Below are positions 36,515 through 45,850 of a stretch of 64,000 nucleotides of DNA, one piece after another. The position numbers and the translations under genes were made by a program. A model generated the notes under the pieces. It saw only the letters and a program-made list of their open reading frames with translations, ran no database searches and was not told the DNA's origin. This DNA comes from Anaerococcus vaginalis (lineage in GTDB: Bacteria > Bacillota > Clostridia > Tissierellales > Peptoniphilaceae): contig NZ_HE978616.1 of NCBI RefSeq assembly GCF_000307225.1, positions 428,404 to 492,403 on the forward strand, written 5' to 3'. Position 1 is the stretch's first letter, and each line of letters begins with the position of its first letter.

Positions 36515-37757
36515 GTGTTTCCACCTCTTTCACTAAATCTTTATATGATAATTTCTTACCACCACGAATCACATAGACATTTTCATTATCCCCGGTATCT
36601 TCCACATATCGTCTTAAAATAACTGATGCATACTTTTCATCAAGTTCCATCGTATGACAGATTCGATTTGTCTTTTCACAAGCAATTAAGGTTGAACCAC
36701 TACCTCCAAAGGTATCAATGACGATGGCATTTTCTTGACTTGAGTTTTGAATCGGATAGGAAAGTAAATCTAGTGGCTTTGATGTCGGATGATTTTCATT
36801 TCTCTTTGGTTTATCAAAGTTCCAAATAGTTGTTTGTTTTCTATCGGAATACCATGAATGCTTACCATTTTTAAGAAAGCCATAAAGCACAGGTTCATGT
36901 TGCCACTGATAATCACTTCTACCAAGAACAAGTGAGTTCTTTACCCATATACAACAGCCTGCAAGATGAAATCCTGCATCAATAAAGGCTTTTCTAAAAT
37001 TAAGTCCTTCCGTATCAGCGTGAAATATATAGGCTGCTCCACCACTTTCCAAATGCTCTGCCATATTTTGAAAGGATAGAAGAAGGAAATTATAAAACTC
37101 TTCCTCTTTCATCGAATCGTTTTTTATCGTAAGTCCACTGGCACTTTTAAATGAGACCCCATAAGGGGGATCGGTAATAATGAGATTGGCTTTTTTACCA
37201 CCCATCAAAGTATCTACATCTTCCTTACTTGTTGCATCACCACACATCAGACTGTGTTTGCCAACATTCCAGATATCACCTTTTTCTACAAAGGCAGCTT
37301 TTTCAAGTGCTGATGTCAAGTCAAATTTATCATCTTCCACCGTTTCCTTTTCAGAATTTCCAAATAACTCATCAAGTTCTGCTCCATCAAAGCCCGTTAG
37401 AGCTAAATCAAAATCCATTCCTTCTAATTCTTCAATCTCAATTCGGAGTAGTTCCTCATCCCAGCCAGCATCCAGTGCCATTTTGTTGTCAGCTATGATA
37501 TATGCTTTCTTCTGTGCCTCAGATAGATAGTCTACAAGTACACATGGCACTTCTTCCATCTTTTCTTCCTTAGCTGCCATAACTCTTCCGTGACCTGCGA
37601 TGATATTAAACTTTGAATCGATGATGACCGGATTGATAAAACCAAATTCTCGTAAAGAGGATCTAAGTTTCATAATCTGCTCTGGGGAGTGAGTTCTTGC
37701 ATTATTCACATAAGGGACTAGTTTACTAATTTCCACCATTTCCATTTTTGTTTTCAT
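36495..37757 (-). CDS. ParB-like domain fused to adenine-N6/cytosine-N4 methyltransferase
   Basis: 420 aa. N-terminal ParB-like domain (GHGRVMAAKEEKM), then a beta-class methyltransferase: DPPYGVSF (catalytic motif IV, about residue 195) precedes FGGSGSTLIAC (SAM motif). Common in phages next to terminase. Probably modifies phage DNA against host restriction. Confidence 0.9.
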   Translation of the reverse strand: MKTKMEMVEISKLVPYVNNARTHSPEQIMKLRSSLREFGFINPVIIDSKFNIIAGHGRVMAAKEEKMEEVPCVLVDYLSEAQKKAYIIADNKMALDAGWDEELLRIEIEELEGMDFDLALTGFDGAELDELFGNSEKETVEDDKFDLTSALEKAAFVEKGDIWNVGKHSLMCGDATSKEDVDTLMGGKKANLIITDPPYGVSFKSASGLTIKNDSMKEEEFYNFLLLSFQNMAEHLESGGAAYIFHADTEGLNFRKAFIDAGFHLAGCCIWVKNSLVLGRSDYQWQHEPVLYGFLKNGKHSWYSDRKQTTIWNFDKPKRNENHPTSKPLDLLSYPIQNSSQENAIVIDTFGGSGSTLIACEKTNRICHTMELDEKYASVILRRYVEDTGDNENVYVIRGGKKLSYKDLVKEVETHGEKTK

Positions 37758-37769
37758 AAGCTCACCCCA

Positions 37770-38552
37770 TTAAAAAAGACCCCATTCAGCGAACTTTTCA
37801 AATCCACCAATAGAGTCTATATACTTTCTTGCGATATTCACGATTTCGCTATACGGCTTACCATCAACTACTTCATCACCAATGGCACAGCTAAGTTCAA
37901 TCGGTCTTTGTTCCACCTGTGCTTTAAGAAAAGCGTAGATATTTACTGATATATCTGCTTTGGATAAGTCTTTACCATGAAGACCGCCGCCTGTAACTGA
38001 ATCAGCCATGTCCGATCCAAGTTTACGGTTTGTTGCTCCTGTATCTACATCAGTTCCACCAGTCCAAAAGCCTAGAGGATTAATAATAGCAGACTGATAT
38101 TTACCTTTTAATTCTTCATTATTCGCATGGCTTTGGCAGATGATTAGCTTCTTATCATCAAGGATATATTTTCCATCATAGGGATAAGTTCCATAGATTT
38201 CTCTTGCAATTTTACTTAAAGCCTTATCTTCATCTGTTAATGGCATACCTTTAAAGATACCATTATCACCACATCGGATAGTTTCTTCTTGGTTTTTAGA
38301 TAGGTGTTTATCTTGTCTTGCAATGACAATATCTTTTTTAACCTTTCCAGCAATACGAGCTATTGCCTCTTTAATTTCCTTATACTTAAAATTCACCGTG
38401 CTTTCTATAATCACATGGCACACACCATGACCGATTAAGACTTCTACGGCAACTTTAGGATTATCACAATTTTTATATGCGATATCAACTATAGCACCTG
38501 CTATTCTATCTGCAATTTTATCTGGGTGTTTTGGATTTACTTTTTCTATCAT
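37770..38552 (-). CDS. Miniature S-adenosylmethionine synthetase
   Basis: 260 aa compared with about 380-400 aa for cellular MetK. Retains HPDKIADRIAGAIVD (substrate-binding His/Asp), GDNGIFKGM (reduced version of the GDQG loop), and GTDVDTGATNRKLG/GGGLHGKDLSKAD, matching MetK's Gly-rich and KDP(S)K phosphate loops. Central-domain parts appear trimmed. Makes SAM from ATP and methionine if active. Placed directly before two methyltransferases, as a local cofactor supply. Confidence 0.85.
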   Translation of the reverse strand: MIEKVNPKHPDKIADRIAGAIVDIAYKNCDNPKVAVEVLIGHGVCHVIIESTVNFKYKEIKEAIARIAGKVKKDIVIARQDKHLSKNQEETIRCGDNGIFKGMPLTDEDKALSKIAREIYGTYPYDGKYILDDKKLIICQSHANNEELKGKYQSAIINPLGFWTGGTDVDTGATNRKLGSDMADSVTGGGLHGKDLSKADISVNIYAFLKAQVEQRPIELSCAIGDEVVDGKPYSEIVNIARKYIDSIGGFEKFAEWGLF

Positions 38553-38557
38553 TTTTC

Positions 38558-39154
38558 TTATCTCCTTCTTCTTAATAGCTGCTCCATAAGGTCATCGCTA
38601 TCTTCTTCATAAATTTCTGTACAGTTCTGTTTGACGATGTCGTATATCTCATACCAAATAAGATTTGCTGTTTTTTGAAACTGTGATGACATCTGAATAA
38701 ATGGCGAAGCAATTACTCCACCTGTTGTTGGATGCTTTCCAAGCATTCCATATCTACTAATAGCATCCTCGCATTGAATATATCTGGCAAAGGCCTGTGA
38801 ATATGACTCAAGCAATCTTTTATTTACTAACTTTTCGCATTTTCTCTCCTTTAGCCACAGCCATGTTTCTTTATATATTTCATCTGCGCCTAGTGGAATA
38901 CCGTCCTTTTGTTTTGCAGATAGGTACTCACCAGGTTTTGGCATATCTATTCCATCAAGTTCTACACCATCAGGTAAATCTACAGAATCAAGTTCTGCAT
39001 AGTACATATCCGGTATATCATTTGCAAGCAGTTTTACCTTTTCTCCATTTTGTATTTTTTCAGCTATCGGTCTTGGTTTATCTCCTGCTTTTACTCTTCT
39101 CCCACCTCTATATGTTCCGTCTTTGGCCACATTCATCACTTCCTTTCCATTCAT
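38558..39154 (-). CDS. terS: Terminase small subunit, P27 family
   Basis: 198 aa. GTYRGGRRVKAGDKPRP start, LLESYSQAFARYIQCEDAI and SSQFQKTANLIWYEIYDIV are P27-type small terminase features; binds the packaging site. ATG at 39154 or six codons later. Separated from terL by eight genes. Confidence 0.85.
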   Translation of the reverse strand: MNGKEVMNVAKDGTYRGGRRVKAGDKPRPIAEKIQNGEKVKLLANDIPDMYYAELDSVDLPDGVELDGIDMPKPGEYLSAKQKDGIPLGADEIYKETWLWLKERKCEKLVNKRLLESYSQAFARYIQCEDAISRYGMLGKHPTTGGVIASPFIQMSSQFQKTANLIWYEIYDIVKQNCTEIYEEDSDDLMEQLLRRRR

Positions 39155-39264
39155 ATTTTTTAGTTTTCTTTAATACCCCCTTTGAACCTGTGTTTTTGTG
39201 CGTGAGACCCCACGCCCGTTCCACGGTGGCTAGGTTCGTAGAGATAATGACCGCCCCTACCCAT
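39155..39264. other. Candidate packaging (cos/pac) region
   Basis: The gap between HNH nuclease and terS is the richest in G/C of the region (includes GACCGCCCCTACCC and a GCGTG/CACGC inverted pair near 39199-39214). HNH-terS gaps hold cos sites in related phages. No direct proof. Confidence 0.35.
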
Positions 39265-39633
39265 TTACTTTTTATTCCAACGGTCTCCTCTTTGGGCATG
39301 AATTCTCGCATGACACGATTTGCATAAAGATATCAAATTGCTTTTATTATGATTTCCACCTTCAGAAAGAGGTTTGATGTGATGCACTTCTTCTACAGGA
39401 ACTAAAATTTTCTTCTTAAAGCACTCCTCACAAAATGGATGCTCTTTAACATAAGCATCTCTTACTCTTTTCCACACTCGTCCGTACCTACGGCGTACAG
39501 CAGGATTCCTGTCGTACTTCTCGTAGCGTTGGTTCTCTTCCCTTTGATGCTTTTCACAAAACCTGCCATCAGTTAAGTTAGGACATCCAGAGTAAGAACA
39601 TGGACGCTTTGGTTTTCTTGGTAAGTCTTCCAC
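39265..39633 (-). CDS. HNH endonuclease of the packaging module
   Basis: Zinc and HNH motifs: CSYSGCPNLTDGRFCEKH, then CEECF...VEEVHHIKPLSEGGNHNKSNLISLCKSCH. Works with terminase in cos cleavage in related phages. Start is uncertain: relatives begin at PRKPKRPC; GTG 39633 has its Shine-Dalgarno directly abutting, and a longer frame with TTG at 39726 also exists but crosses a terminator. Confidence 0.85.
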   Translation of the reverse strand: MEDLPRKPKRPCSYSGCPNLTDGRFCEKHQREENQRYEKYDRNPAVRRRYGRVWKRVRDAYVKEHPFCEECFKKKILVPVEEVHHIKPLSEGGNHNKSNLISLCKSCHARIHAQRGDRWNKK

Positions 39634-39646
39634 CTCCTTTTGGGCA

Positions 39647-39681
39647 TAAGAAAAGCCCTGAAAGATTTCTCTCTCAAGGCT
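39647..39681 (-). terminator. Terminator before packaging module
   Basis: Minus-strand AGCCTTGA (39681-39674) pairs with TCAGGGCT (39661-39654), 12-nt loop, followed by TTTTCTT. Separates the regulator gene from HNH-terS. Confidence 0.7.
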
Positions 39682-39792
39682 TGTATTCTTATAATTTTTG
39701 CTAAGTATATCATACCACAAAGGCAAAACTATTAAAAGATAGTCAAACAGTATTATTTAGTCTCAAAGTGTCTCAAAGCGTCTCATTTTGTA

Positions 39793-40227
39793 TCAACTTT
39801 TTATATCTATAGGATTTTCAGGCATTTTTAACTTAACTAGTGCATTCCCATGCCACCTTAAAACTGTAGCTCTTGAAGCATGAAGTTCCTTTGCTATTTC
39901 ATCCCATGTCATATTGTTTAAATAACGATAGGTAAGTAGCAGTTGTTCATCCACACTTTCAAGTTTTGAAATCATGTCAAGAATTTGCTCTTTAAGCCTG
40001 ATAAACAATATAAGTTTCTCATTTATCTTTGCCTCTAAGTCCATTATTTTATTTAAACTTTTCACAAAAGGTGCTTCAGTATTTTTGCTAGTTTGAACTC
40101 TGTCTATATCATATCTTGGAGAGGATACACTTGTTGCCATTAACCTAAGTCTTTTTATATCTTCTAGGTAATGCTGTATTCTTTTATCAAGCAGATATGC
40201 TTGCTTTAAATATTCTTTTATTTCCAT
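39793..40227 (-). CDS. Sigma-like late regulator (DUF1492)
   Basis: 144 aa from ATG 40227. Helical N-terminus and a sigma-70 region-4-like helix-turn-helix (TWDEIAKELHASRATVLRWH). Genes of this kind sit before the packaging genes and control late transcription. Its ribosome binding site is inside a perfect hairpin. Confidence 0.78.
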   Translation of the reverse strand: MEIKEYLKQAYLLDKRIQHYLEDIKRLRLMATSVSSPRYDIDRVQTSKNTEAPFVKSLNKIMDLEAKINEKLILFIRLKEQILDMISKLESVDEQLLLTYRYLNNMTWDEIAKELHASRATVLRWHGNALVKLKMPENPIDIKS

Positions 40228-40228
40228 T

Positions 40229-40250
40229 CTTACCTCCAACTTGAGGTAAG
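40229..40250 (-). promoter_or_regulatory. Hairpin over the regulator's ribosome binding site
   Basis: CTTACCTC (40229-40236) and GAGGTAAG (40243-40250) form an 8-bp stem that contains the GGAGG of the DUF1492 gene, 1 nt before its ATG; translation may be gated. Confidence 0.6.
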
Positions 40251-40275
40251 TTCTCCATAGAACCTCTTTTCCTCG

Positions 40276-41619
40276 TTACTTTAATCTTGCTTTAACTGAA
40301 TCAATCAGTGCATCTTGCATTTTCTCTTTTGCCTTTAGTGCTTTCATCACATCTTCGTCAATAGTACCTTCAGAAACAATGTGATGAATAACTACTGTGT
40401 CTTTTTGTCCTTGTCTATAAAGCCTTGCATTGGTTTGCTGATAAAGTTCTAAACTCCAAGTAAGTGAAAACCATATAAGTGTTGATCCACCTAATTGCAA
40501 GTTAAGTCCATGACCAGCACTTGCAGGATGAATGACTGCAATAGGAATTTTCCCTTCATTCCAGTCCGTTATATCCTTACCTGTCTTAATCTCTCTAACA
40601 TCAAACCTTTCTTTTATTCTAGTTAGATCATGTTTAAACCAGTATGCTACAAGAACAGGTTTACCATTAGCACCTTCAATTAAATCTTCAAGTGCATCGA
40701 GTTTTCTATCATGAATTACGATGCTTTCCTTTTTATCGTTATACACAGCACCGTTTGCCATTTGAAGAAGTTTACTAGATAGGGCTGCAGCATTTATAGC
40801 ATCGATTTCTTCATCTTCAACGGATAGCACCATATCCTTTTTTAAGGAATCATATAATTTTTGTTCCTTTTCCGATAATGAAACCACCACCTCATTCATA
40901 ATGCATTCTGGCATTTTCAGAAAGTCTTTTGATTTCATAGAAATCGTAATATCTGATATAAGGCTATATATCATTTTCTCTGCTCCATCTTTAGGTTTAT
41001 ATGAAAATATCATCTGCTGATTTCTTTTATCTGGTACAAAGAAGTTTTGTCTGTAGTGAGTGATATATCTTCCAAGCCTTTCTCCCATATCTAGGAGTCT
41101 AAACTCTGCCCACAAATCCATAAGACCGTTACTTGATGGAGTTCCTGTAAGTCCTACGATTCTCTTTACCTTTGGTCTTGCTTTAAGAAGTGATTTGAAC
41201 CTTTTTGCCTGATAACTTTTGAAAGATGATAGTTCATCAATTACCACCATATCAAAAAACCACTTAAAGCCACTTTTTGTAATAAGCCAATCTACATTTT
41301 CACGGTTAATAATGTAAATGTGTGCGGGTTTCTTTAATGCATCAAGCCTTTCTTTTTCACTTCCTGTTACTACAGAATAGCTAAGATATTTTAGATGTTC
41401 CCATTTTTTAATCTCCTCTGGCCATGTAGAAATCGCAACTCTTAATGGTGCGATAACAAGAGTCCTTGATACATCAAAGTAATCAAGCATAAGTTCATTT
41501 ATTGCACTAAGGCTTATGACACTTTTTCCAAGACCCATTTCCAATAGAACTGCTGATATTGGACTATTTATGATAAAGTTCGTTGCATACCTTTGATAAT
41601 CATGAGGAGAGTATTTCAT
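40276..41619 (-). CDS. SNF2/DEAD-type phage helicase
   Basis: 447 aa from ATG 41619. Walker A LLEMGLGKSVISL, Walker B VIDELSS, motif III LTGTPSSNG, and motif VI QTNARLYRQGQ. Superfamily 2 translocase common in siphovirus replication modules, next to VRR-NUC. Confidence 0.9.
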   Translation of the reverse strand: MKYSPHDYQRYATNFIINSPISAVLLEMGLGKSVISLSAINELMLDYFDVSRTLVIAPLRVAISTWPEEIKKWEHLKYLSYSVVTGSEKERLDALKKPAHIYIINRENVDWLITKSGFKWFFDMVVIDELSSFKSYQAKRFKSLLKARPKVKRIVGLTGTPSSNGLMDLWAEFRLLDMGERLGRYITHYRQNFFVPDKRNQQMIFSYKPKDGAEKMIYSLISDITISMKSKDFLKMPECIMNEVVVSLSEKEQKLYDSLKKDMVLSVEDEEIDAINAAALSSKLLQMANGAVYNDKKESIVIHDRKLDALEDLIEGANGKPVLVAYWFKHDLTRIKERFDVREIKTGKDITDWNEGKIPIAVIHPASAGHGLNLQLGGSTLIWFSLTWSLELYQQTNARLYRQGQKDTVVIHHIVSEGTIDEDVMKALKAKEKMQDALIDSVKARLK

Positions 41620-41890
41620 CAATAACACCTCCGATTTGCTCTTTATCATCAATCACAAAACATTTAAAACCTAACTTCCTAAAATCAGCCATTCTTTTTA
41701 GCTGAAGAGGTCTTGGTTTTTTACCTTTTGCCTTAAGTTCTACAAAAGCAAACTTCCCTTCCGGGAGAAGAAGTAAACGATCTGGAATACCAGATAGACT
41801 AGGACTTACAAACTTTATTGCAAAACCACCTTTTTCTTTAATCTTACGAACTAAGCATTTTTCAATATCACTTTCTCTTAAACAGCTCAT
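41600..41890 (-). CDS. VRR-NUC domain nuclease
   Basis: 96 aa; SLSGIPDRLLLLPEGK and FVELKAKGKKPRPLQ carry the PD-(D/E)XK catalytic D and ExK. Stand-alone phage version; likely resolves branched DNA with the helicase, overlapping its gene by 20 bp. Confidence 0.88.
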   Translation of the reverse strand: MSCLRESDIEKCLVRKIKEKGGFAIKFVSPSLSGIPDRLLLLPEGKFAFVELKAKGKKPRPLQLKRMADFRKLGFKCFVIDDKEQIGGVIDEILSS

Positions 41891-42197
41891 CTGCTCTCTC
41901 CTTTGCCATAGCCTTTATTTTTTCATCAATATCATTTCTTGTCTCACTAGCTAAATTGCCGTAAAACACATCAACATATTTATTTCCAAGATTAGGATAG
42001 TCAGAAAACATATTACTATCAGCCTTTGAACAGATTTCATCAATAGTATTTAATGCCTTTAATAACCTACCTGTATCCTTGGCATGAAGTACAGGACTAA
42101 TTGCAACTACCGCTTTTGTCCCTACTGTCTTAAGGAGTCTCATATACGCTCCTGCATTTTCATAAACTTCAATTTTTCTTTCATTTATTGTAATCAT
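41868..42197 (-). CDS. Hypothetical replication-module protein
   Basis: 109 aa, starting MITINERKIEVYENAG. Helical, no known motif; overlaps the VRR-NUC gene, so belongs to its operon. Confidence 0.6.
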   Translation of the reverse strand: MITINERKIEVYENAGAYMRLLKTVGTKAVVAISPVLHAKDTGRLLKALNTIDEICSKADSNMFSDYPNLGNKYVDVFYGNLASETRNDIDEKIKAMAKERADELFKRK

Positions 42198-42244
42198 CGT
42201 ATTTCTATTCCTTTCATCAAATTGTTAAAAATAGTTTTGTCCTA

Positions 42245-42372
42245 TTTTGTCACGCTGTCGCTATATAGATAGCTTTTTTAAATTAATTTATTTATATATA
42301 AAGTATTGCTACATATAGAACTGTGTATGGGACGTGGGAACAGCGTGACAAAACCCTTATATGTGTGACAAA
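42245..42372. repeat. TTTTGTCAC inverted and tandem repeats
   Basis: TTTTGTCACGCTGT (42245-42258) and its exact inverse ACAGCGTGACAAAA (42340-42353), 81 bp apart, with a further TGTGACAAAA at 42363-42372 and TTTTGTCC at 42235-42242. The space between is very A/T rich. A candidate replication origin or operator beside the primase gene. No gene in 42198-42380. Confidence 0.55.
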
Positions 42373-42380
42373 AAAGTCTT

Positions 42381-44654
42381 TTACTCCGATAAAACACTCG
42401 GATTGATGGAATACACCACATTCTTAGGTCTTCCATTTCTCATTTTTTCTGCCGGATCTATTTCTGAAAGACGGATATATCCATAGTCTTCAAGATTGTC
42501 CAGTATGCTTTGTGCCTCTTCTGCACTTCCAACCCACCTGCAAAGTCTCATGACTTCCCTTCTTGTAATGTTTACAAGTTCTTTTTCTTTTAATTTTTCA
42601 AGAACCATAAGAGCAGCCTTAAAGTCTGAACGAACTCCCATATCTCCATAGGCATTAACTGCATGGACTAAAAAATATTTTCCAATTTTAACAGCATTAG
42701 AAAAAACTTCTTCATCAATTACAATCGGTGAATCTTCTTCTAAAAGAGCATCTCCCACATCTTTTTTTATCACACTACTTCTTGCAAGTATCCCTGCAAT
42801 GCGAAGCGTATTTCCCACTAGTTTTCCGAGCCAATCGCTGTACATAGTAAATTCACCTACAAGCTTTTGTTCCACCCAGTCAAAATACTCTTTTAAGAGT
42901 TCCTTTGCCTTTTCACTCAGCTTTATAATTTGTGTATTTCCCGTCTTTTCTTCCATCAGAATATTATCGATTAACTCCTTATATTCCCTATATACATCTT
43001 TGGAAATGCATTCTGATTCTAAGGTCCTTTTTCCAACAAAAGATTGTGGTGTAGTGTATAGAAATCTTGCGGTTAGCCCTCTATGACGAAACTTCTTATT
43101 TCTCATTAGCTCACCAATCACTACAGGTTGAACAGACAAGAGAATGCTAAGACACGCATTTTCAACATAGATAGAATTTCTCATAATTCTATCTACGGAT
43201 ATGTTTTCTCCGGAGTAGGCTTTAAGAAAAACATCAATATTTACCTTGCTGGAATAAGTGCCTGATATGACATCAAAAATTCCACCTTCAGATGAAATAA
43301 TAGAAATAGCATTATTATTTTCTGCCAAACTTTCTGTGAGTTTTTCAGTAGTCGTATCATCCACATAAACCTTTAAAGGCTTACTTTCTGTAAAATTTAC
43401 AAGTTCTTCTACCACACTTCTGATTTCATCATTAAATTCACTAGAAGTTTTGTCCTCTCCCTTTTTCTTACTTTGGCTCAGAAGACTGTTTTTCTTGTTT
43501 TCTAGTCTCTGTTTGATGACTTTAGACATTTCAAATTCCACTTTATGAATTTGGTTATATTTTTTGATATATTCATCCACAGGTTTTATGACAAGCGAAA
43601 TAACTGCAGACTTTCTTTCCGAAGGCTCTGCTATAATTACGCTGTAAATATTAGTTGGTTCATGCCAATCCGCTTTTCCCTCAACTTTATATAAATTTTT
43701 CATACAAGCTGATACAGTAGCAAGAACTCCAACTGCTGCCATATCCACAGGAGTCTGTGTTGATTTTCCTACAGCAATTGCATAGTTTCGTAAAGCCTTA
43801 GGAAGGGCTTCAATAGGAAAATTTGGCATCTTTTCTCCCGTAAACGGTAATGGCTCATCCCAAGAAACTTTTTTATATTCGTCTGGAGGTATATATCCTT
43901 TTTGTTTAGATATATTTTCATAAAAGCTGATTGCACTCTTCCAAATGAGTGAAAGTTCTTCCCTATCCAAAGGAGGGTTACACTTTTCAGATTCCTCTAA
44001 AAATGCTTTTTTTGCCTTTTCGCTTTTCCCGTATCGTTTTAAGATAATTCCTGCAAAATGGCTTAATGTAGAATTGCGACTTCCTTCTTGTATTTGGCTA
44101 CCTAATATAGGTAGATCTTCAAATTTTCTTCTTCCTAAATAGTCAGTAACTGTTAAATCCCCTTCATAAAGTTCTACTTCCGGATTTTGTGTTCCATAAA
44201 TAAACCTTGCGGCATCTAAGGCATTATCATCAAAGTATGGAAATTTAGCTTGAATTTGCACTTTATAATCAGCGTATTCTCCAGCATCCTTTATTTCTTC
44301 AATTGGGAAATATATATGAAACCTTGGTCTTGCTGACTTATTCCCCTTTACCTTCATATGGTTTCTGCTATACGATGCAAAAAAGCATACTCCTGGAAAG
44401 GCTAATGCCACATCAAAAGGTGTCACCCAGTCTTTTTCATCATCTGAGTGGTCATTATCACAGTCCATAGGTATGCAATTAGAAGTTATGAACTTATCTT
44501 TACTTCTATAACTGCCTTGAAACTCTGCTGTAACATGGTCAAAAGAGATAGCTTTTATAAAGCTATCCCTATCAGATACTGTGACCACATTAGGATAAAG
44601 GCAGTTATTCTTATTTCCGATGCAAGTAGCATCATAACAATTAAAATTTAGCAT
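42381..44654 (-). CDS. Primase-helicase (AEP-like N-terminus, DUF3987)
   Basis: 757 aa from ATG 44654. N-terminal primase-like part with PMDCDNDHSDDE and ARPRFHIYFPIEE; a PriCT-like section (RNSTLSHFAGIIL...LIWKSAISFY); then DUF3987 helicase-like ATPase (EPSERKSAVISL, YVDDTTTEKL). Likely starts and drives phage DNA replication. Confidence 0.82.
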   Translation of the reverse strand: MLNFNCYDATCIGNKNNCLYPNVVTVSDRDSFIKAISFDHVTAEFQGSYRSKDKFITSNCIPMDCDNDHSDDEKDWVTPFDVALAFPGVCFFASYSRNHMKVKGNKSARPRFHIYFPIEEIKDAGEYADYKVQIQAKFPYFDDNALDAARFIYGTQNPEVELYEGDLTVTDYLGRRKFEDLPILGSQIQEGSRNSTLSHFAGIILKRYGKSEKAKKAFLEESEKCNPPLDREELSLIWKSAISFYENISKQKGYIPPDEYKKVSWDEPLPFTGEKMPNFPIEALPKALRNYAIAVGKSTQTPVDMAAVGVLATVSACMKNLYKVEGKADWHEPTNIYSVIIAEPSERKSAVISLVIKPVDEYIKKYNQIHKVEFEMSKVIKQRLENKKNSLLSQSKKKGEDKTSSEFNDEIRSVVEELVNFTESKPLKVYVDDTTTEKLTESLAENNNAISIISSEGGIFDVISGTYSSKVNIDVFLKAYSGENISVDRIMRNSIYVENACLSILLSVQPVVIGELMRNKKFRHRGLTARFLYTTPQSFVGKRTLESECISKDVYREYKELIDNILMEEKTGNTQIIKLSEKAKELLKEYFDWVEQKLVGEFTMYSDWLGKLVGNTLRIAGILARSSVIKKDVGDALLEEDSPIVIDEEVFSNAVKIGKYFLVHAVNAYGDMGVRSDFKAALMVLEKLKEKELVNITRREVMRLCRWVGSAEEAQSILDNLEDYGYIRLSEIDPAEKMRNGRPKNVVYSINPSVLSE

Positions 44655-45021
44655 TTGTCTTAACCTCCAAACCCTCACTTGTAAAATACTTAATCACTTG
44701 TTTTCTTTTTTCAGCGATTTCAATTTCTCGCTTCATGCCTTCAGTGATTTCAGTACCAAAGACCCACACCTCTTGGCATTTACCAAGAAGTATGACATCC
44801 ATAAAAAGTGCATCTTTTCTTTGTTCTAAATCTCTATCATCCATAAAAGGAAACAAGAGATGTGGAGTTACAGGAATTGCACCATTCTTATAGGCAAGTT
44901 CCGCATAATGAATGGCTTTCTTAATGTTTAAATCTTTATCACCACTATATGGAGAGCAGATATATGCAAGTGGTCTGAAGTTTGGATTTTCAAGGTGTTT
45001 CTTATATGTCTTACTCATAAT
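44641..45021 (-). CDS. DUF4406-like (nucleoside deoxyribosyltransferase fold)
   Basis: 126 aa from ATG 45021. LAYICSPYSGDKDLNIKKA and ECVWVFGTEITEGM-like segment (QEVWVFGTEITEGMKREI) match the family. May act in nucleotide metabolism; not proven. Overlaps the primase gene by 14 bp. Confidence 0.75.
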   Translation of the reverse strand: MMSKTYKKHLENPNFRPLAYICSPYSGDKDLNIKKAIHYAELAYKNGAIPVTPHLLFPFMDDRDLEQRKDALFMDVILLGKCQEVWVFGTEITEGMKREIEIAEKRKQVIKYFTSEGLEVKTNAKF

Positions 45022-45685
45022 CTGCCTCCCTTCCAATCTTTCCTAAATACCATTCAAGTTGTATTTTTCTTGCTTGATAATCTGGAGTAGAAATCAAAAG
45101 ACCTGCATCAATTTTTTGCAATCTATCTATTAGATACATTTGACTGGAAGATAGATACGGACGAATACTTTGGCCTTTATCGATTCCATACAATTCCCTG
45201 AACTGTTTTGCTGACATCCCAAGAACAAGTCGATTTATCATGTCGCATTCGTTACTATAGTGATACGCCTTTGGATGGTCATGAATTAAACTGATATTTT
45301 CAGTTAAGATAGGAAACATCTCTCTTGCTGAAATAAGCGTTGTTATGAAATCTTCCATCTCATTAAACTTTTTGATATATAGTTCTTTAAACTTCATAGC
45401 CTTTGGCCCGGTATAACCCATTGCCAAAATGGTAAAACCGTCTCTTGTTAACAGATAGCATGGTAGTTTTCTACCTGTAGAATCCTTATAGCTACTCAAC
45501 TCAAAATTGAGCTCAGTAAATTCTTCACTCAGCCCAGATTTGGGTTCAGTGATTGACTGAATATCACGAATTACATTTGAATGTCTTTTTTCAAAGAACT
45601 GTGCAACAAATCTGCTGTCTACTCTGGCGGTGTTATGCTTGTCAGCCATAATGCCATAATCATTCATTGGAATCATTGCTTTCAT
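45011..45685 (-). CDS. Rha family regulatory protein
   Basis: 224 aa from ATG 45685. N-terminal Rha domain (ARVDSRFVAQFFEKRHSNVI, LTRDGFTILAMGYTG), C-terminal unknown domain. Rha proteins act in phage regulation or antirepression. No CI-type repressor is seen elsewhere, so this is one of few regulatory genes. Confidence 0.85.
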   Translation of the reverse strand: MKAMIPMNDYGIMADKHNTARVDSRFVAQFFEKRHSNVIRDIQSITEPKSGLSEEFTELNFELSSYKDSTGRKLPCYLLTRDGFTILAMGYTGPKAMKFKELYIKKFNEMEDFITTLISAREMFPILTENISLIHDHPKAYHYSNECDMINRLVLGMSAKQFRELYGIDKGQSIRPYLSSSQMYLIDRLQKIDAGLLISTPDYQARKIQLEWYLGKIGREADYE

Positions 45686-45806
45686 GATTAACACCTCCAT
45701 TCAAACATCCGCTTAATTCTTCTACTGCCACTTGGAGCTCTTTTATTTGCTGGTCTCTTACCTTATCCATTGTTTCCAAGTCGGTGATTTTTTCTTCAAT
45801 AGTCAT
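45660..45806 (-). CDS. Small ORF, 48 aa
   Basis: ATG 45806 with GGAGG 8 nt upstream; starts MTIEEKITDLETMDKVRDQQ, a coiled coil. It overlaps the rha start by 26 bp. Unknown function. It is the first gene after terminator repeat B. Confidence 0.55.
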   Translation of the reverse strand: MTIEEKITDLETMDKVRDQQIKELQVAVEELSGCLNGGVNHESNDSNE

Positions 45807-45850
45807 CTATTTGACCTCCTGTAATTTTTTTGAAGGCACTATTACCTTCT

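Noticed and set aside
38797..39327. 176-codon plus-strand frame opposite terS and HNH
   Set aside because: Antisense to recognised genes; composition (many His, Leu, Phe) typical of a shadow frame.
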